Shown here piece by piece: positions 10,487-20,902 of a DNA stretch of 64,000 nucleotides. The translations under genes and the position numbers were made by a program. The stretch's first letter is position 1, and each line of letters begins with the position of its first letter. The DNA comes from Symsagittifera roscoffensis (taxonomy: Eukaryota > Xenacoelomorpha > Acoela > Convolutidae). The notes beneath the pieces were generated by a model. The model was not told the origin of the DNA, made no database searches, and was given only the letters and a program-made list of their open reading frames with translations. The stretch lies in assembly GCF_963678635.1 (NCBI RefSeq), contig NC_087070.1:52490750-52554749 (forward strand), given 5' to 3'.

Positions 10487-11094
10487 TCATTTAAACAGAA
10501 CGAGAGAGTCTAGTGCGTCTTTTTAGCCCTTGTTGTCTGTTCTGGTAGTAACGGATTAAGGGTGGAAGCAATATATACAAATTATAAGGCGCGCCGGATA
10601 AAAACCGCTTTTTTGGTGAAAACTTTTAAAAATGCCTGAAAATGTAGCTACCGGCCTGTTTTATCAAAAGTTTGCCTGTGGTGCAAATTTTTGTTGTAAC
10701 ATTGGATCATAATGATATTGTGGAAGAAATTTTTTTAAATCCTCGGGAAATTCCTAGATTCGCGGCTGTGTTCTGGTCTGCTGCCAATTTATGCTATGTA
10801 TGGCCCTTGTTATGTGGTTTAACTGTGTATTTTGTTGCATCTTAAGTAGTTTTTATGTCTCGCATAGGTTATTCGAAGTAATTGACGATCCACATCCTGG
10901 ATAACTCACTCTATGCTCGAGTCCAGTAAACCTACTCGTTACGATTCGGGTATCATTTTCATCCTTGTTAAGAGTAATGAACGTTGTGAAGAATCTTATA
11001 TACTTCTTGCTGATTTTTTTTTTCAGGAAAAGTCTTAAAAGGCTCTAATAACTACAGATGTGTATTCATACATATTGCTGCATTTATAAAAACC
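10487..11094. other. Non-coding, nothing recognised
   Basis: AT-rich DNA. No open frame, repeat or RNA gene could be supported. Confidence 0.4.
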
Positions 11095-11290
11095 TTACCT
11101 TTTGATCCAGTTCTATCATAAGTTGTTCTAGAACTTCAAAGAGCTTAAAGGGCGTCTCTTTTTTTCTTTGAAATTCGAAAGTTGAGCTTTTTTCAAAAAG
11201 TCAAGTGTTTTTGTTGTTTACTTGCGTTCATTACTCTTTTCCAATCTTCGATTGGCTATGTTCTCATGCAGTTTTTTAATGATTTGTTTG
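11095..11290 (+). repeat. Dispersed repeat R1, copy 2
   Basis: It shares with 1560-1955 the ordered words GTTCTAGAA, TTTGAAATTCGAAAGTTGAG, TGCGTTCATT and CCAAT....TTGGCT. Shorter than copy 1. Confidence 0.45.
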
Positions 11291-12318
11291 GTGTTCCTTT
11301 TTGTAGTTTTTTTGCCGTATGGGCAGTCATGTGACTCATGGGGGCTGTGGTGTGGCCGACGCAAGTAGCACAGAATGTTCCGACCATATTCATATATTAT
11401 TAAGTTCTTCAAATTAGTGTCGTTTTTGTACATCACGCGAGTAGAAATTAGTGCAGTTTTTGTACGGTACGCGATTTTAAAAAATAGTAATTCAGGCTTA
11501 ATTGACAAGAGTTGCCTTCAAAAAGAATAACTAACAAAAAATGAGAAAAAAACAATTCAAAAAAGTTTCTTTTTTCAAACAATATTTTTTGAAATTTACA
11601 AGGAAGTTTTTTTGGCAGGGAAGTGCCAAAACTAGCTTTTATTGAAAGAAAAAAGCTAGCTTGCATTTGGTTTTTTCAGCCTAAAGTACCAACTTAACAA
11701 ATTATCTTTACTTCATTCGTTCGAAATTAGACGAAAAACCAAATATTTCGAACCGGTTTTTCTCGACACTGGAAATTTTTTCGAACTTTTTTAAATGTCG
11801 TTCGAATCACAACTGAAAGGGCTTTAATAGTATCTATCACTCAACTCAGTCCGATGATTATTTGTGGTACCTGATTTTGCGTAGAAAAGAAAAATAAAAA
11901 ACTAAAACACCCAAATACAAAGTTCCTCACCGTTTTCAATAATCGAATCAATCAAGCAAATGGAGAGAAAAAATGCATGAATTTATTTTCAGGTTTCCAG
12001 GTGATCCAGTTTTTTTTCTAATTGAGTTAGTTTTTTGAAAAGAATAAAGAATGAAAATCTAATTCTCCAATGAATTATTCAATAAGATTATGAATCATCA
12101 TATTCAAAGATTTGCAGAGGACATAAAGTACTAGGAGGTCATAATTTTAGTTATAAGTAAACGGAAACAAAAAATAATATAAAACAAAATTTTTTCCAGA
12201 TTGAATATCTTATTACCCTTGCGATAAGCAAGGATATTGTTATCGGGTACTGGACTTTTTTCGTAAATAATATTTTTCACAGAATGGTCAAATTTAGAAA
12301 TCTTGAGTTACGGTTCAG
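11291..12318. other. Non-coding with one hairpin-type dispersed motif
   Basis: No gene is supported. A good copy of the motif CCCTTGCGATAAGCAAGG followed by ATTGTTATCGGGTACTGGAC lies at 12215-12260. A short phrase GAACCGGTTTTTCTCG near 11750 recurs at about 29500. Confidence 0.4.
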
Positions 12319-12402
12319 TTCATAACGAATTCAAATTTCTTTGGTCTGCAGATAATGAATACGTCTGGAACAGCAAAGGTCCTGGATTCGAGTTTGACGC
12401 GG
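12319..12402 (+). CDS. Candidate internal exon (phase 1-1), 28 codons
   Basis: An acceptor (CGGTTCAG) or an alternative, better one (TTTGGTCTGCAG, exon start 12352) and a donor G|GTATGT bound an open segment. Either choice leaves both ends in phase 1, the phase used by the FnIII exons further right. The peptide is rich in aromatic and acidic residues (NEYVWNSKGPGFEFDA), unlike the poly-Phe/Leu shadows around it. It could be an exon of the FnIII gene or of another + strand gene. If the signal-peptide exon at 19871 is real and starts the FnIII gene, this exon must belong to something else. Confidence 0.35.
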
Positions 12403-12919
12403 GTATGTTTTTTTTCTTAAACAGGGAATTTTCCGTTTCAAAAAACGTGGGCTCATTATTTATCACGTTTGTTTTGTCGGCCTAGTTTGCACATCCTAGA
12501 ATTGTTTTTTTTTCATGTGCGCAATTCATTAGTTGCTTTTTGCGTTTTGATTTACTTGTGCTGTTGTAATTATTAACCTTGACTTCTATTTTTTTGTCTT
12601 TTTGCATAAAAAACTTCTTTATGCCAAAATGATGTAGGCAAATGATTTATGTTTTATCGGCTTAGTTACTTAATTTCGAATTTTTTAAAGAGAAACATAA
12701 TTTTTATATACCACTCTTGATTGAACAAAGTTGTCAGAGATATAAATGATTTTTTTAATCGGCTTTATCATTTCGTTCTAATTTTTATTGACTAAATGGC
12801 CGGGTGTTTCTTTTGTAACGACAAAATTTTCTGTTAGAATTTTTTAAACCAAATTAAAAAAATTGCATTCAATTTCAAGTTTTATCGGGTTCGAACTTTC
12901 TTATTTATTTTTGTTTTTA
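12403..12919. other. T-rich non-coding DNA
   Basis: No feature recognised; long T runs only. Confidence 0.4.
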
Positions 12920-13248
12920 CACTAGCAATAAGTGTAGTGTATTGGTACGATCCTTCTCTTTTTGTAAGCTAACTCGCAAATAAAAATGTTAATCAAAAGT
13001 GTTCACATATTTAGTGGCACTTTAGCTATAATCACGATCTGCAGCGATGGAATTTTCATTGCGTTTTTCTGCTTTATTTGTGGCTATTGTTTCTGATTTA
13101 CTTAGCGTCTGTGGCTGAGTTGTTAGTGCGTGACACTCATAGAATTTTACTAATTCGAGGCTTATTTCTCTTTTTTCTTATTGCACATTTTGGAGCTGCT
13201 TTTTCTTTTCTCGCTAATGTTTGAGAAGCGAAGCTTCGCGTCTGTGTT
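12920..13248 (+). repeat. SINE-bearing repeat family A, copy 1 (tRNA part damaged)
   Basis: It has the family core TCGCAAATA (near 12975), a tRNA-like A box (GTGGCTGAGTTGTTAGTGCG at 13111-13130) and the 3' body (CTAATTCGAGGC, then GCGAAGCTTCGCGTCTGTGT). The B box is missing through a deletion at about 13140. Compare the complete copies at 20903 and 31151. Confidence 0.65.
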
Positions 13249-14638
13249 AAAACAAAAGTGCATGGAGTTAGTTTAAATTTATTGGTGTGTTCGTGGATTG
13301 AGAAACTTATGTGAAATGGATTTAAGTTGCTAGCATAGCGTGTTGTTTTCATTACAATTAAATGTCATTTGATTTGTTCCTGCATTTTGCAATTTTGCTA
13401 GCCCTGAATTTGTATAATTAACGTTGCGATAAACCGCCACCTCGACCATAAACTCGTGGTAGACTAAAGTGTTGTTAACTTGTTGACGAAGATCATCTCT
13501 AATATTACTTGGTTTTGGCTACCGTTTATATCCACGACTCAGTTACCAAGGAAATTTGGTGTCCTCTAAACGCATTTTTTTTGTTCAGTATGATGTCTAT
13601 AATTTCTTGTGCATGAAATGGAAAGCATAAAAGGCGCCGTTGACACCAAAGACGTTATAGAATAGAGAAATTTTTGGGTGGGGCAACCAAAAAAGGATGT
13701 GTTTAAATATTACAAAAATGGGCCACCCTTTGGGTGATTCTGGTGTCGATTCTTTGGATGATTCTGGGGTCGAGTCTCAAAGGAGGCGGGGAGGAGGGCG
13801 AGAAGTGCTGGCTGTGATTTCTAAATTTGTTTTCAATACTTTCGATACTGGTTTGGATCATCATAAATAAGAATGGCATCCATTCTGGGCTCTTTTCCAG
13901 TTCCCCCCCATCCTTTCAAATTCAATTTTGAAAAGTCTATTTAACGTTGTCACAATGCAATGAAATTTAGCGTGGTGAACAAATCGACAATTCTGAACAG
14001 ATTTGTTCTTCATACTTTACAGCGTAACATCACGCATTTAGCCGTAATAACACGTAAAACAAACATAAAACTCGGTATTTTGAAAAGGGGGGAAACTGGA
14101 AAAGAGCCCCATTCTGAACCGTTTCTCCCATTTTTGCGGTACCACCCCCGAAATAAAGGCTTAACTTTTTTTATTTGCCGTGCGTGTTCGCTTTTAATAC
14201 TACGGAACCTTTCTGCGTTTTTTTGTCTTTAGACGAACTGTTTAAAAAGGTTGAATTGAAAATTCTGTCCTACAGCTAAAAAGAAGTGCTTAGTATGTAA
14301 TCATGTTATGTAATAATGAATCATAATGGTATGTAATCATTATGACCATGTGATGACTATTCTTCGGGGTTCCAAATACGGTGTTTTTTACGTTTTCGAA
14401 ATATGGTACCCTGGGATATTCAATTAAGAAACATCACCTTCTAACAATTGGTTATACGAAGTAGAATAAATATAGCCTAATTTCATGGGAGGGAGTAATG
14501 TGTTATACCATGATTCCACATTTTCCCGATCCAATCCGCAGATAGTAGGGATTATTTATTGGCACTTTTGCTGTATAGTTTAGACAGTTTAATAACATGA
14601 GCACTCCAATTTGGCACTGCCTAATGTTTCGTTTCTTT
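13249..14638. other. Non-coding, no gene recognised
   Basis: A 90-codon open frame at 13960-14232 shows no recognisable domain and is probably chance. GC-rich scraps around 13670-13810 and 14090-14150 contain G and C runs and may be transposon fragments. Confidence 0.35.
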
Positions 14639-15466
14639 ACACAAGCAAAGCTTGTGTGATATTACGAACTCTCTTTTTTTTCCAACCTAAGTCGCAAATA
14701 TAAGTGCTCTTTTTGAAAGTGTCCTTTTATTGCAGTATATGCAAAAGATCAATAACCAGCTATTAAGTACAACCAATGCTAAGGATTTTAACATAGAATA
14801 TTTTTGTTTCGACCTTCGTAACGAAAGTAACGGAATATTTGTGCTCGGGTTGTTTTTTTTTTCTTTAGACAAATTTCGACTTTTTAACTAGCCATTTTTG
14901 ACGGGTTTTGTTAGTATCATTCAAAAAGTATTGTTGTCTTGAGCTTAAATTTGGAAAGATATTTCCCCTGCGATTATTTTTCGTAAATTTATGGGAGTCT
15001 TAAAATTGCCATTTTGACCAATTGGGGACAATTAACGCGCGATATATTTCGCGCTATTAACACGTAAGCGGAGATTTAATCCGTCATAGAAATCGTTCTA
15101 AATTGATTGAAGGAAGCTTGTTTGCCATAAATGGTTTGTTACTTGGAGCGAAATGTATCACTTTGTACTTAATATGGCGTGTGGGGGGACGATTTTCAAA
15201 AATTAAAAAAAAATTCAATAAAAAAATTCATTTTTTTTTTATTAAATTTAATTTTTTCATGTTATTACTGCTCCATAGACTCTCTATAAATTGAGGCATG
15301 TTTCTTCTTTTTTTACAAATTGACTGGTACTGCTAATGCGTCATCATTGGCGTGCGTTACTTAAGAAATTTAAAAGATTCACTTTTTACTCATTCGGTTT
15401 TTCCCAGTAGAGTTATCGGTCATATTTTTGCTTGTGTATGCAAAGTGCAAACTTCGCCTCTGTGTA
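14639..15466 (+). repeat. Dispersed repeat family B, longest copy
   Basis: It starts with ACACAAGCAAAGCTTGTGT, itself a near-palindrome, and ends GCAAAGTGCAAACTTCGCCT followed by CTGTGT. Between them are the shared core CCAACCTAAGTCGCAAATA, AAAGTAACGGAATATTTGTG and the palindrome GCGCGATATATTTCGCGC. A second copy with both ends is 42011-42659, which lacks about 180 bases of the interior. It has no coding capacity. The similar beginnings and ends of families A and B suggest related non-autonomous elements. Confidence 0.75.
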
Positions 15467-15468
15467 AA

Positions 15469-15541
15469 CGCTCAGTAGCGCATTTGTGTAGGGCAGTGAT
15501 CTTCCATGCTCAAGGTCTGTAGTTCGACTTCCGCAGGGGAA
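15469..15541 (+). repeat. tRNA-like sequence (SINE head or pseudo-tRNA)
   Basis: An A-box-like TAGCGCATTTG segment and, about 45 bases on, a B-box-like TAGTTCGACTTCC. Acceptor arms do not pair well, so this is not a functional tRNA. It abuts the end of a family B copy. Confidence 0.35.
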
Positions 15542-16041
15542 TTTATCTTCAAAACTCTTTCATATTTTTAATATTTTTATTTTCTTGCCTTTTTTCTTTT
15601 TTATCTACAGAAGCTACTTTGTACTTTTCGCGTGTGTTTGCGAAGTACACCTTCGCCCCTGTGTTATATCGCGACCTTTTCTGACAATTTGAGCGTTCTA
15701 AGTTGGGTTTCGAAAAAGGGTTTTAATTTTAAGTTTTCTCTGCGGGTTTTCAAATTTTCCATTTTTCCATGGGGCTAGTTTTATCAAAAGGCTGGCAACC
15801 AAAACACGTTTTTGAAGTTGAAAGAATCTAATTATGCTTTTCTTGGAAAATCACATATGAAAAAATGTACAAAAAATATCATCGACACTTCTAATTGTTT
15901 TTTTTTGTTTAAAGTAGCGAGTAACTGACTGTAGTGTTAGACGAATAGGGTGAGTTAGTTAAATTTTATGCGAAGCTTACGTGTCAAATACTCTGCAAGT
16001 GATCTAGTTACATGTTTCTCATCTTTTGCTGTCTCTGATAT
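15542..16041. other. Non-coding, nothing recognised
   Basis: AT-rich. One more family-end word (CTTCGCCCCTGTGT) occurs at about 15650. No gene seen. Confidence 0.35.
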
Positions 16042-16408
16042 CAGGGGCGGATCTAGGATTTTCTCGAGGAGGGGGGCCGGTTTTTCCGAGCTCTCCCATA
16101 GCATTTAAACCACCCTGTTTTGGTCACATTTTCTACGCCACAGGCTAAATTTTGAAAAAACAGGCCAAAAAATGCATTTTTAGGCATTTTTTTGAAAACT
16201 TTGACCAAAAAATTGCTTTTTTTTCGGTGCGCGCTTTTACTCAAAAATTAGTATTTATTGGCGCGAAAGGCGCCTTTAGAAAATTTTTAGTGTCCGTCAC
16301 CAAAAAATAACTCAAAAAAGTGCAAAGGTGGGACCCTTTGGGTTGGCAGGGGGTGGCGAATCCCTGAGGGTAGAGGGTGTCCGCCCCCCCCCACTAAATC
16401 CATTACTG
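16042..16408 (+). mobile_element. hAT-type MITE with 8-bp target duplication
   Basis: The left end CAGGGGCGGATCTAGGATTT and the degenerate right end AAATCCATTACTG match the ends of the intact copy at 43072-43513. The flanking octamers are TCTGATAT (16034-16041) and TCTGCTAT (16409-16416), 7 of 8 identical. CAGGG-type ends plus 8-bp duplications are the hAT pattern. The interior has no transposase; it contains GGCGCGAAAGGCGCC-type blocks also present in the other copies. Confidence 0.85.
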
Positions 16409-16510
16409 TCTGCTATAACAAAGTATGCGTGAAATTAGTTAAGGAAACGAGTCATGTACAATTTAATTTTAAGGTTATGGCCAGAGGCTAATTTCGGAAT
16501 TACAGGCGTG

Positions 16511-16956
16511 AAGGATTTAAACGAACAATGTTTTCTGAAATGAATTCTGTTTCTGATTGATTGGTATTGTTTTTACATAGTTTCTTGCAATATCTTGTGT
16601 ACATCATTCAATAGAGCTGATATTTCATAGTTTCATGATACACTTCGTTCAGTCATGGTATATAATTTCAATTTGTCATTTAAGTTTGACTTACTGTACA
16701 CAACTTTCGTATCGTGAACTTAATTTGAAATAAGGGTGTTGAATTAAGTTCACGATACGAAAGTTGTGTACAGTAAGTCAAACCTAAATGACAAATTGAA
16801 ATTATATACCATGACTGAACGAAGTGTATCATGAAACTATGAATTATCAGCTCTATTGAATGATGTACACAAGATATTGCAAGAAACTATGTAAAAACAA
16901 TACCAATCAATCAGAAACAGAATTCATTTCAGAAAACATTGTTCGTTTAAATCCTT
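16511..16956. repeat. Near-perfect 446-bp palindrome (215-bp arms, 16-bp loop)
   Basis: The left arm 16511-16725 and right arm 16742-16956 are reverse complements with two mismatches by my reading (one at the AAGTTTGAC/GTCAAACCT step, one near GAGCTGATATTTC). The loop is 16726-16741. There is no coding capacity and no recognised transposon end. A transcript would form a long double-stranded hairpin of the type that feeds endogenous siRNA pathways. It may be a recent inverted duplication or foldback element; an assembly foldback is possible but less likely given the two mismatches. Confidence 0.9.
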
Positions 16957-17134
16957 GGACAAGGATAGAAAAGTTTTGTCGAGATTTACCAGACTAAGTT
17001 TTGTTTATCCACGAGGGATAGGACCAATATACGAGCTGTACAGCTCATCACGGCGAACCGCTGTTGTGCCCCTGCTTAAGAACTACATGCAATTTTTTTG
17101 GTTATTTTTGTGGTCTGGGTAATGTTGCCTCACA

Positions 17135-17230
17135 CTCAAGCAACGAGCACGGATCATGGTGGGCCTCGAACATCCGACCTTTCGCTTGAGAGGCGGAGAC
17201 GTAACCACTTCACCACTGCTCCACTAAGTT
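17135..17230 (-). repeat. tRNA-derived SINE head or pseudo-tRNA (minus strand)
   Basis: Read on the minus strand there is an A box (TGGTGAAGTGGTTA), a loop region CGCCTCTCAAGCG resembling a Glu(CUC) anticodon arm, and a B box (TGTTCGAGGCC). The acceptor arms do not pair, so a functional tRNA is unlikely. Confidence 0.45.
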
Positions 17231-17939
17231 TCAGTAAATGGAATTACTAAGAGTTCAAATTCAAATTATTGTCAACGATATCACGCTACTCTGCTTCTTG
17301 TTGCTTTCGCGGTGTCGAGAAAAACACTGCAAGAGAGAACAGAAGGAAGATAGGGTCTTCCTGAAGCTCGATGTTGCAGTTCAGTAGTTTCATCGTTCAT
17401 GAAACATAATATTATGAGAGGTAATTTCATTATATAGATTGATGGTACTATTTTTAGTACAGAAATGAAACTCTGTTGGAAATGAAATGAAACTACAGTT
17501 CGTATAGAAATGAAACTAGGGAGTCCAGTGTATATGATAACTGTAATTTTGATAAGGAGGTTGGCAACTTTCAGATTTGAGAGTGTTTTCGGATTTGAGA
17601 GTGTATGGTTCTGTCAATCTGAGTAACCTTTGCTTGACAAATTTGGTTAATTTCCATATCCATGGTTTATAGTTCATTGCCTATTAGGCAGGACATTTTT
17701 CTCGATGTCATAAATTTGCTGTGCATCAATCGGCCCTATGAGGTGGAGTTTCGGTAGGCATGAGACGTGTCTCATCGGTGTTGTCCTGTTTCCAGGACAT
17801 ATATGGTATCGAGCGGATCTAATACATTTTCTTGTGCTCCGCTCGTTATTGGACTCGATTCCATTTGATCTTCCGAATACGTCAAAAACGGGGTTTTCGT
17901 TTTCCATTGAAGTGCAATTTCTCGCATGTTACCAATTGG
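17231..17939. other. Non-coding, unclassified
   Basis: Two opposing open frames around 17674-18127 overlap a somewhat GC-richer patch but show no domain. The patch contains the short palindrome GAGACGTGTCTC and probably derives from a repeat. Confidence 0.3.
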
Positions 17940-18720
17940 GCCCTATGAGAAAAAATACGAATCGTCCTCTGTTACGAATCCTCGCCTGTTGCGATTCGTT
18001 GCATGTTACGAATTGTCGCTTGTTACGATTTTTCACTTGTTACCAACAGAGTTGGAAGTGGGCCCGGGATTTTTACGGGCCGGGCTCGGGTCTCAATTTT
18101 AGGATCAGCAATCGGGCCCGGGCCTGACTTTCAAAAGAGTTCACTCCTTTGACACTTCATTTCACACCTTTTGAAACTTCACTTCACACCTGCTGGGGCT
18201 TCCGTTGAGGCAAAAGTCAGCCAACTCGAACTGCTAGGATAGGTTGGAGCTACTGGACTTATCAACTTTTGATTTTTTGAATTTCACATTTTAGTTTCAA
18301 TTTACTTTTTGTTTGGAATTTATTGTTTTCGGGCCCGGGCTTGAAATTTTTGTTCTCCAACGGGGCTGGGTCCGGGCCTCAAATTCAGGCCCGGTTCCAA
18401 CTTTGGTTATCAATAGTCCTCTTCAGACAAATAACGAATTCTCGCCTGTTAAGGTTTTTCACCTATTTCAAATTTCTCCTTCAGAAAAAAAACGAATTCT
18501 CACTTGTTGAGATTTTTCACCTGTTTCAAATTTTCCCCTTCGGAATAAGTACGAATTCTCGCTTGTTGATGTTTTTCACCTGTTTCAAATTTTTCCCTTC
18601 GGAAAAAATTACGACTTCTAGCTAGTTGAGATTTTTCACCTGTTTCAAATTCTCCACTTCGGAAAACGTACGAATTGATGCCTGTTATCAATTGTCCGTT
18701 AGAAAAAGTAGGAATTGCGC
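17940..18720. repeat. Minisatellite, unit about 59 bp, split by a MITE
   Basis: Units start with CGAATT at about 18435, 18493, 18552, 18612 (CGACTT) and 18671, each followed by CTCGCCTGTT-like, TTTTTCACCTGTTTCAAATT and CTTCGGAAAA. More degenerate units occur at 17950-18046, so the MITE at 18047-18405 inserted inside the array. Confidence 0.75.
18047..18405. mobile_element. hAT-like MITE, CA(G/A)AGTTGGAA ends
   Basis: The ends CAGAGTTGGAA and, inverted, TTCCAACTTTG are terminal inverted repeats. The flanking octamers are GTTACCAA (18039-18046) and GTTATCAA (18406-18413), 7 of 8 identical, fitting a hAT-type 8-bp duplication. Inside are several GGGCCCGGG blocks near both ends, giving a GC-rich margin and AT-rich middle. 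There is no transposase. Confidence 0.8.
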
Positions 18721-18800
18721 GTGTTACAAATTGTCGTCTAACGGGCTGACGTAATTGCCATTTTCTCTCAAATCATATTTTGTTCTCTCTTAAATCCCCT

Positions 18801-19192
18801 TGTGGAACCAGTTCTAAACTAGTATTTATAGACCAATTATATTTATGATGGAATACCACTATAAAATATTCATAACTAACCAATCATTTTCCATCTCTAA
18901 CATTTACACTTATTTGTAAGTGCTGAAACTACTTGTAGTTTCAGCACCAGAACAATTTAAAAAAAAACTTTGAGTTTGTTGTTCTCCTTCTGGATAAACT
19001 CCAAGAACTAACTCACATAAACCAGTATACACTAGATCTATTGAGACTAGGAGATATAAGAGTAAGATTAAGATCGCTATTAGACTAAGAAGTTGCACGA
19101 ATCTATCCGGCCGAAAATAAGATAGCGTGACGAGCAGACGGTATACCTTATCTGAAGTTACTCTATGAGTATAACCAATAGGTCATAACTCA
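18801..19192 (+). mobile_element. Solo LTR, same family as the retrotransposon at 58 kb
   Basis: It aligns along its whole length with the LTR at 58058-58469: both share CTTATTTGTAAGTGCTGAAA, CCGGCCGAAAATAAGATAGC, GACGAGCAGACGGT and end ATAACTCA. No internal region follows. The pentamer CTTGT occurs at 18799-18803 and directly after the end (19193-19197); if it is the target duplication the 5' boundary shifts by three bases to GGAACC. Confidence 0.8.
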
Positions 19193-19870
19193 CTTGTAGT
19201 TGTTTTAGTTTTTCACTCGACTCAGTAACTGGCGCCCAACCCATGCTTTTAGTTTTTGTCAAAAGTGAAGCGTAGCTAACAAATCTCAGTAACCTTTGAG
19301 CTAAACTATGCTGTTTCTCCCTTGAAGTCAATACAAATATGAAGCGAAGCTCATAAACATAAAGATATGACCATTAAGTCTTCTTTTCAAAGTGCGGATA
19401 CCCGTGCCAAATTTTATCTATTATTGCCATTCAAGAATCATGTTGTTGCATTTAGCTTCTGACGCAAATGGTTTGAATAGCTTTAATTGTTCGCTTTTCT
19501 CAAACGATGCGCCTATGGACAAAGTGTACTGAAGTGAACGTTTGTAAAAGAGTAAAAGATTTTGATAAAATTATGCGTTTTTTAGATATGTTTAAAATGT
19601 TTGAGTATCTGCTAGCTTGTTGGTAATTGTGTTTAATTGAAGATGTTCCAAAAGTGATGTAAATTAAAGTCAAGTAAAACGTTGATAAAAGTTGCTTCGA
19701 TCACATTTTTGTGCTAAGTTACGTCGGAGTAGTCAAATATATATATAATAGTAAGATTGTTGGCCAAAATTTAAAAATTGGTGATTTGAAGCGGGGGACA
19801 TAAAATCGTCATAGAGTTATCTATCTGCTTTTTAAGCATATTTGTTTTGCCAACCTAGTGGAATCTTCTG
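19193..19870. other. Non-coding, nothing recognised
   Basis: AT-rich. A TGGCGCCCAACCC near 19231 looks like a primer-binding site (TGG start) but stands 40 bases from the LTR with no element following. Possible promoter region for the exon at 19871; no TATA box could be fixed. Confidence 0.3.
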
Positions 19871-19962
19871 ATGGTCACCCAAGGAGCAATGGGTGGCACT
19901 GCGTGGCTGTTGCCGCTGCCAGGAAGCAAATTGCTCTTCATAGTTGTAGCACTTGCTGTCAG
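19871..19962 (+). CDS. Candidate first coding exon with a signal peptide
   Basis: From ATG 19871 the frame encodes about 30 residues ending in a strongly hydrophobic helix (LLFIVVALAV) after a Gly/Leu/Pro-rich start, and is closed by a good donor, CAG|GTCAGT at 19963. The patch is GC-richer than its surroundings. The frame continues as T-rich intron-like sequence after the donor. A secreted-protein leader exon here would suit the FnIII gene whose exons start at 33690 on the same strand. The donor gives phase 2, so a missing phase 2-to-1 exon would be needed in between. A second ATG at 19889 could also start it. Confidence 0.4.
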
Positions 19963-20165
19963 GTCAGTTGAAATCAAATCTGTTGCCTATATTTCTAATG
20001 TTAAACAGTTTTTGCTGCTCTTTTATCTCTCATTTATGCTTTGTTATCATGTTCTGCTGTCAACAATTCTGTTCTTCTTCTTTCTGCTCTCAAATTGTAG
20101 TCTGTATAGTTGAGTTCACAGACTGATGAGATCTTCCTAAAAACAAATTCATAGTTGAATCAGTC

Positions 20166-20285
20166 ATGGACGCTTTTGAGGAGTCGATCTCAAAGTTACG
20201 TTTGAAATGCTTCGCCCAACCAAGAGTTTTTTTAGAGCGACGAGACCAAATGTCAAGATTTGACATAAATCGAGCCGAATCTTGA
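20166..20285 (+). CDS. Unrecognised 39-residue frame, probably a fragment
   Basis: ATG 20166 to TGA 20283. The peptide is charged and protein-like (MDAFEESISKLRLKCFAQPR at its start) in contrast to the surrounding T-rich DNA. It resembles the beginning of a retroelement or zinc-finger ORF more than an exon, but I cannot name it. The end of the frame lies in an inverted repeat (AATGTCAAGATTT..AATCTTGACATT, 20248-20291). Confidence 0.25.
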   Translation: MDAFEESISKLRLKCFAQPRVFLERRDQMSRFDINRAES

Positions 20286-20902
20286 CATTTGATGTCATTT
20301 TTTTCCTGTATCTCTTCGTCTGAAAGAATATACGTACTGATTTTTAAGATGTGCGATTCTGGGAATCTCAGTTCAGTCCCATGTCAATAGGGTTCTTACT
20401 TTATCAAATCGGTCTCAATTCATTTCAATTCAATTCTAGAACTGTAGACAAAATGGCTGTTTTTTCTTGATGAATGAAAAACTAGAGGGGTTTTTCTTTC
20501 TATTGAAAATTGAAGAAATCTGACAGCTGGAGGATGAATTTTGTCGAGCGGTGTTCCCAATATTTTACCATCATGCCATGGTGTTTCTAACGCATCCCAC
20601 ATCCCCATGGTAAACGTTGCCTTCTGTTCAATAGAGTTATGCAAAACTTCTGTAAGCTCAAATGTTTTGATCTGAGCCCCAGTGTACCCCGAGCTCCAAG
20701 CAAATAGAATGACTCAATGAGACTTTTATAAATTTGAGAGATATAATTAAAATTTGAGCAGGTGAATCTTAAATGGCATGCTTTGAAAGTTACCCTTGTG
20801 ATTGGTTGGACAGTTTTTTTGGAAATATATATTTATATATAAAATACAAATAAATGTTCACCAGCGCTTTAGCGCAATTGATGCCGAGGTTATTCATTTG
20901 CA
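20286..20902. other. Non-coding or decayed
   Basis: A minus-strand frame of 74 codons (20420-20644) is GC-richer and protein-like but unrecognised; it could be another relic of the same insertion as 20166-20285. Confidence 0.25.

Noticed and set aside
19225-19245. Primer-binding site of a second retroelement (TGGCGCCCAACCC)
   Set aside because: It stands about 40 bases after the solo LTR end and is followed by no retroelement coding sequence.
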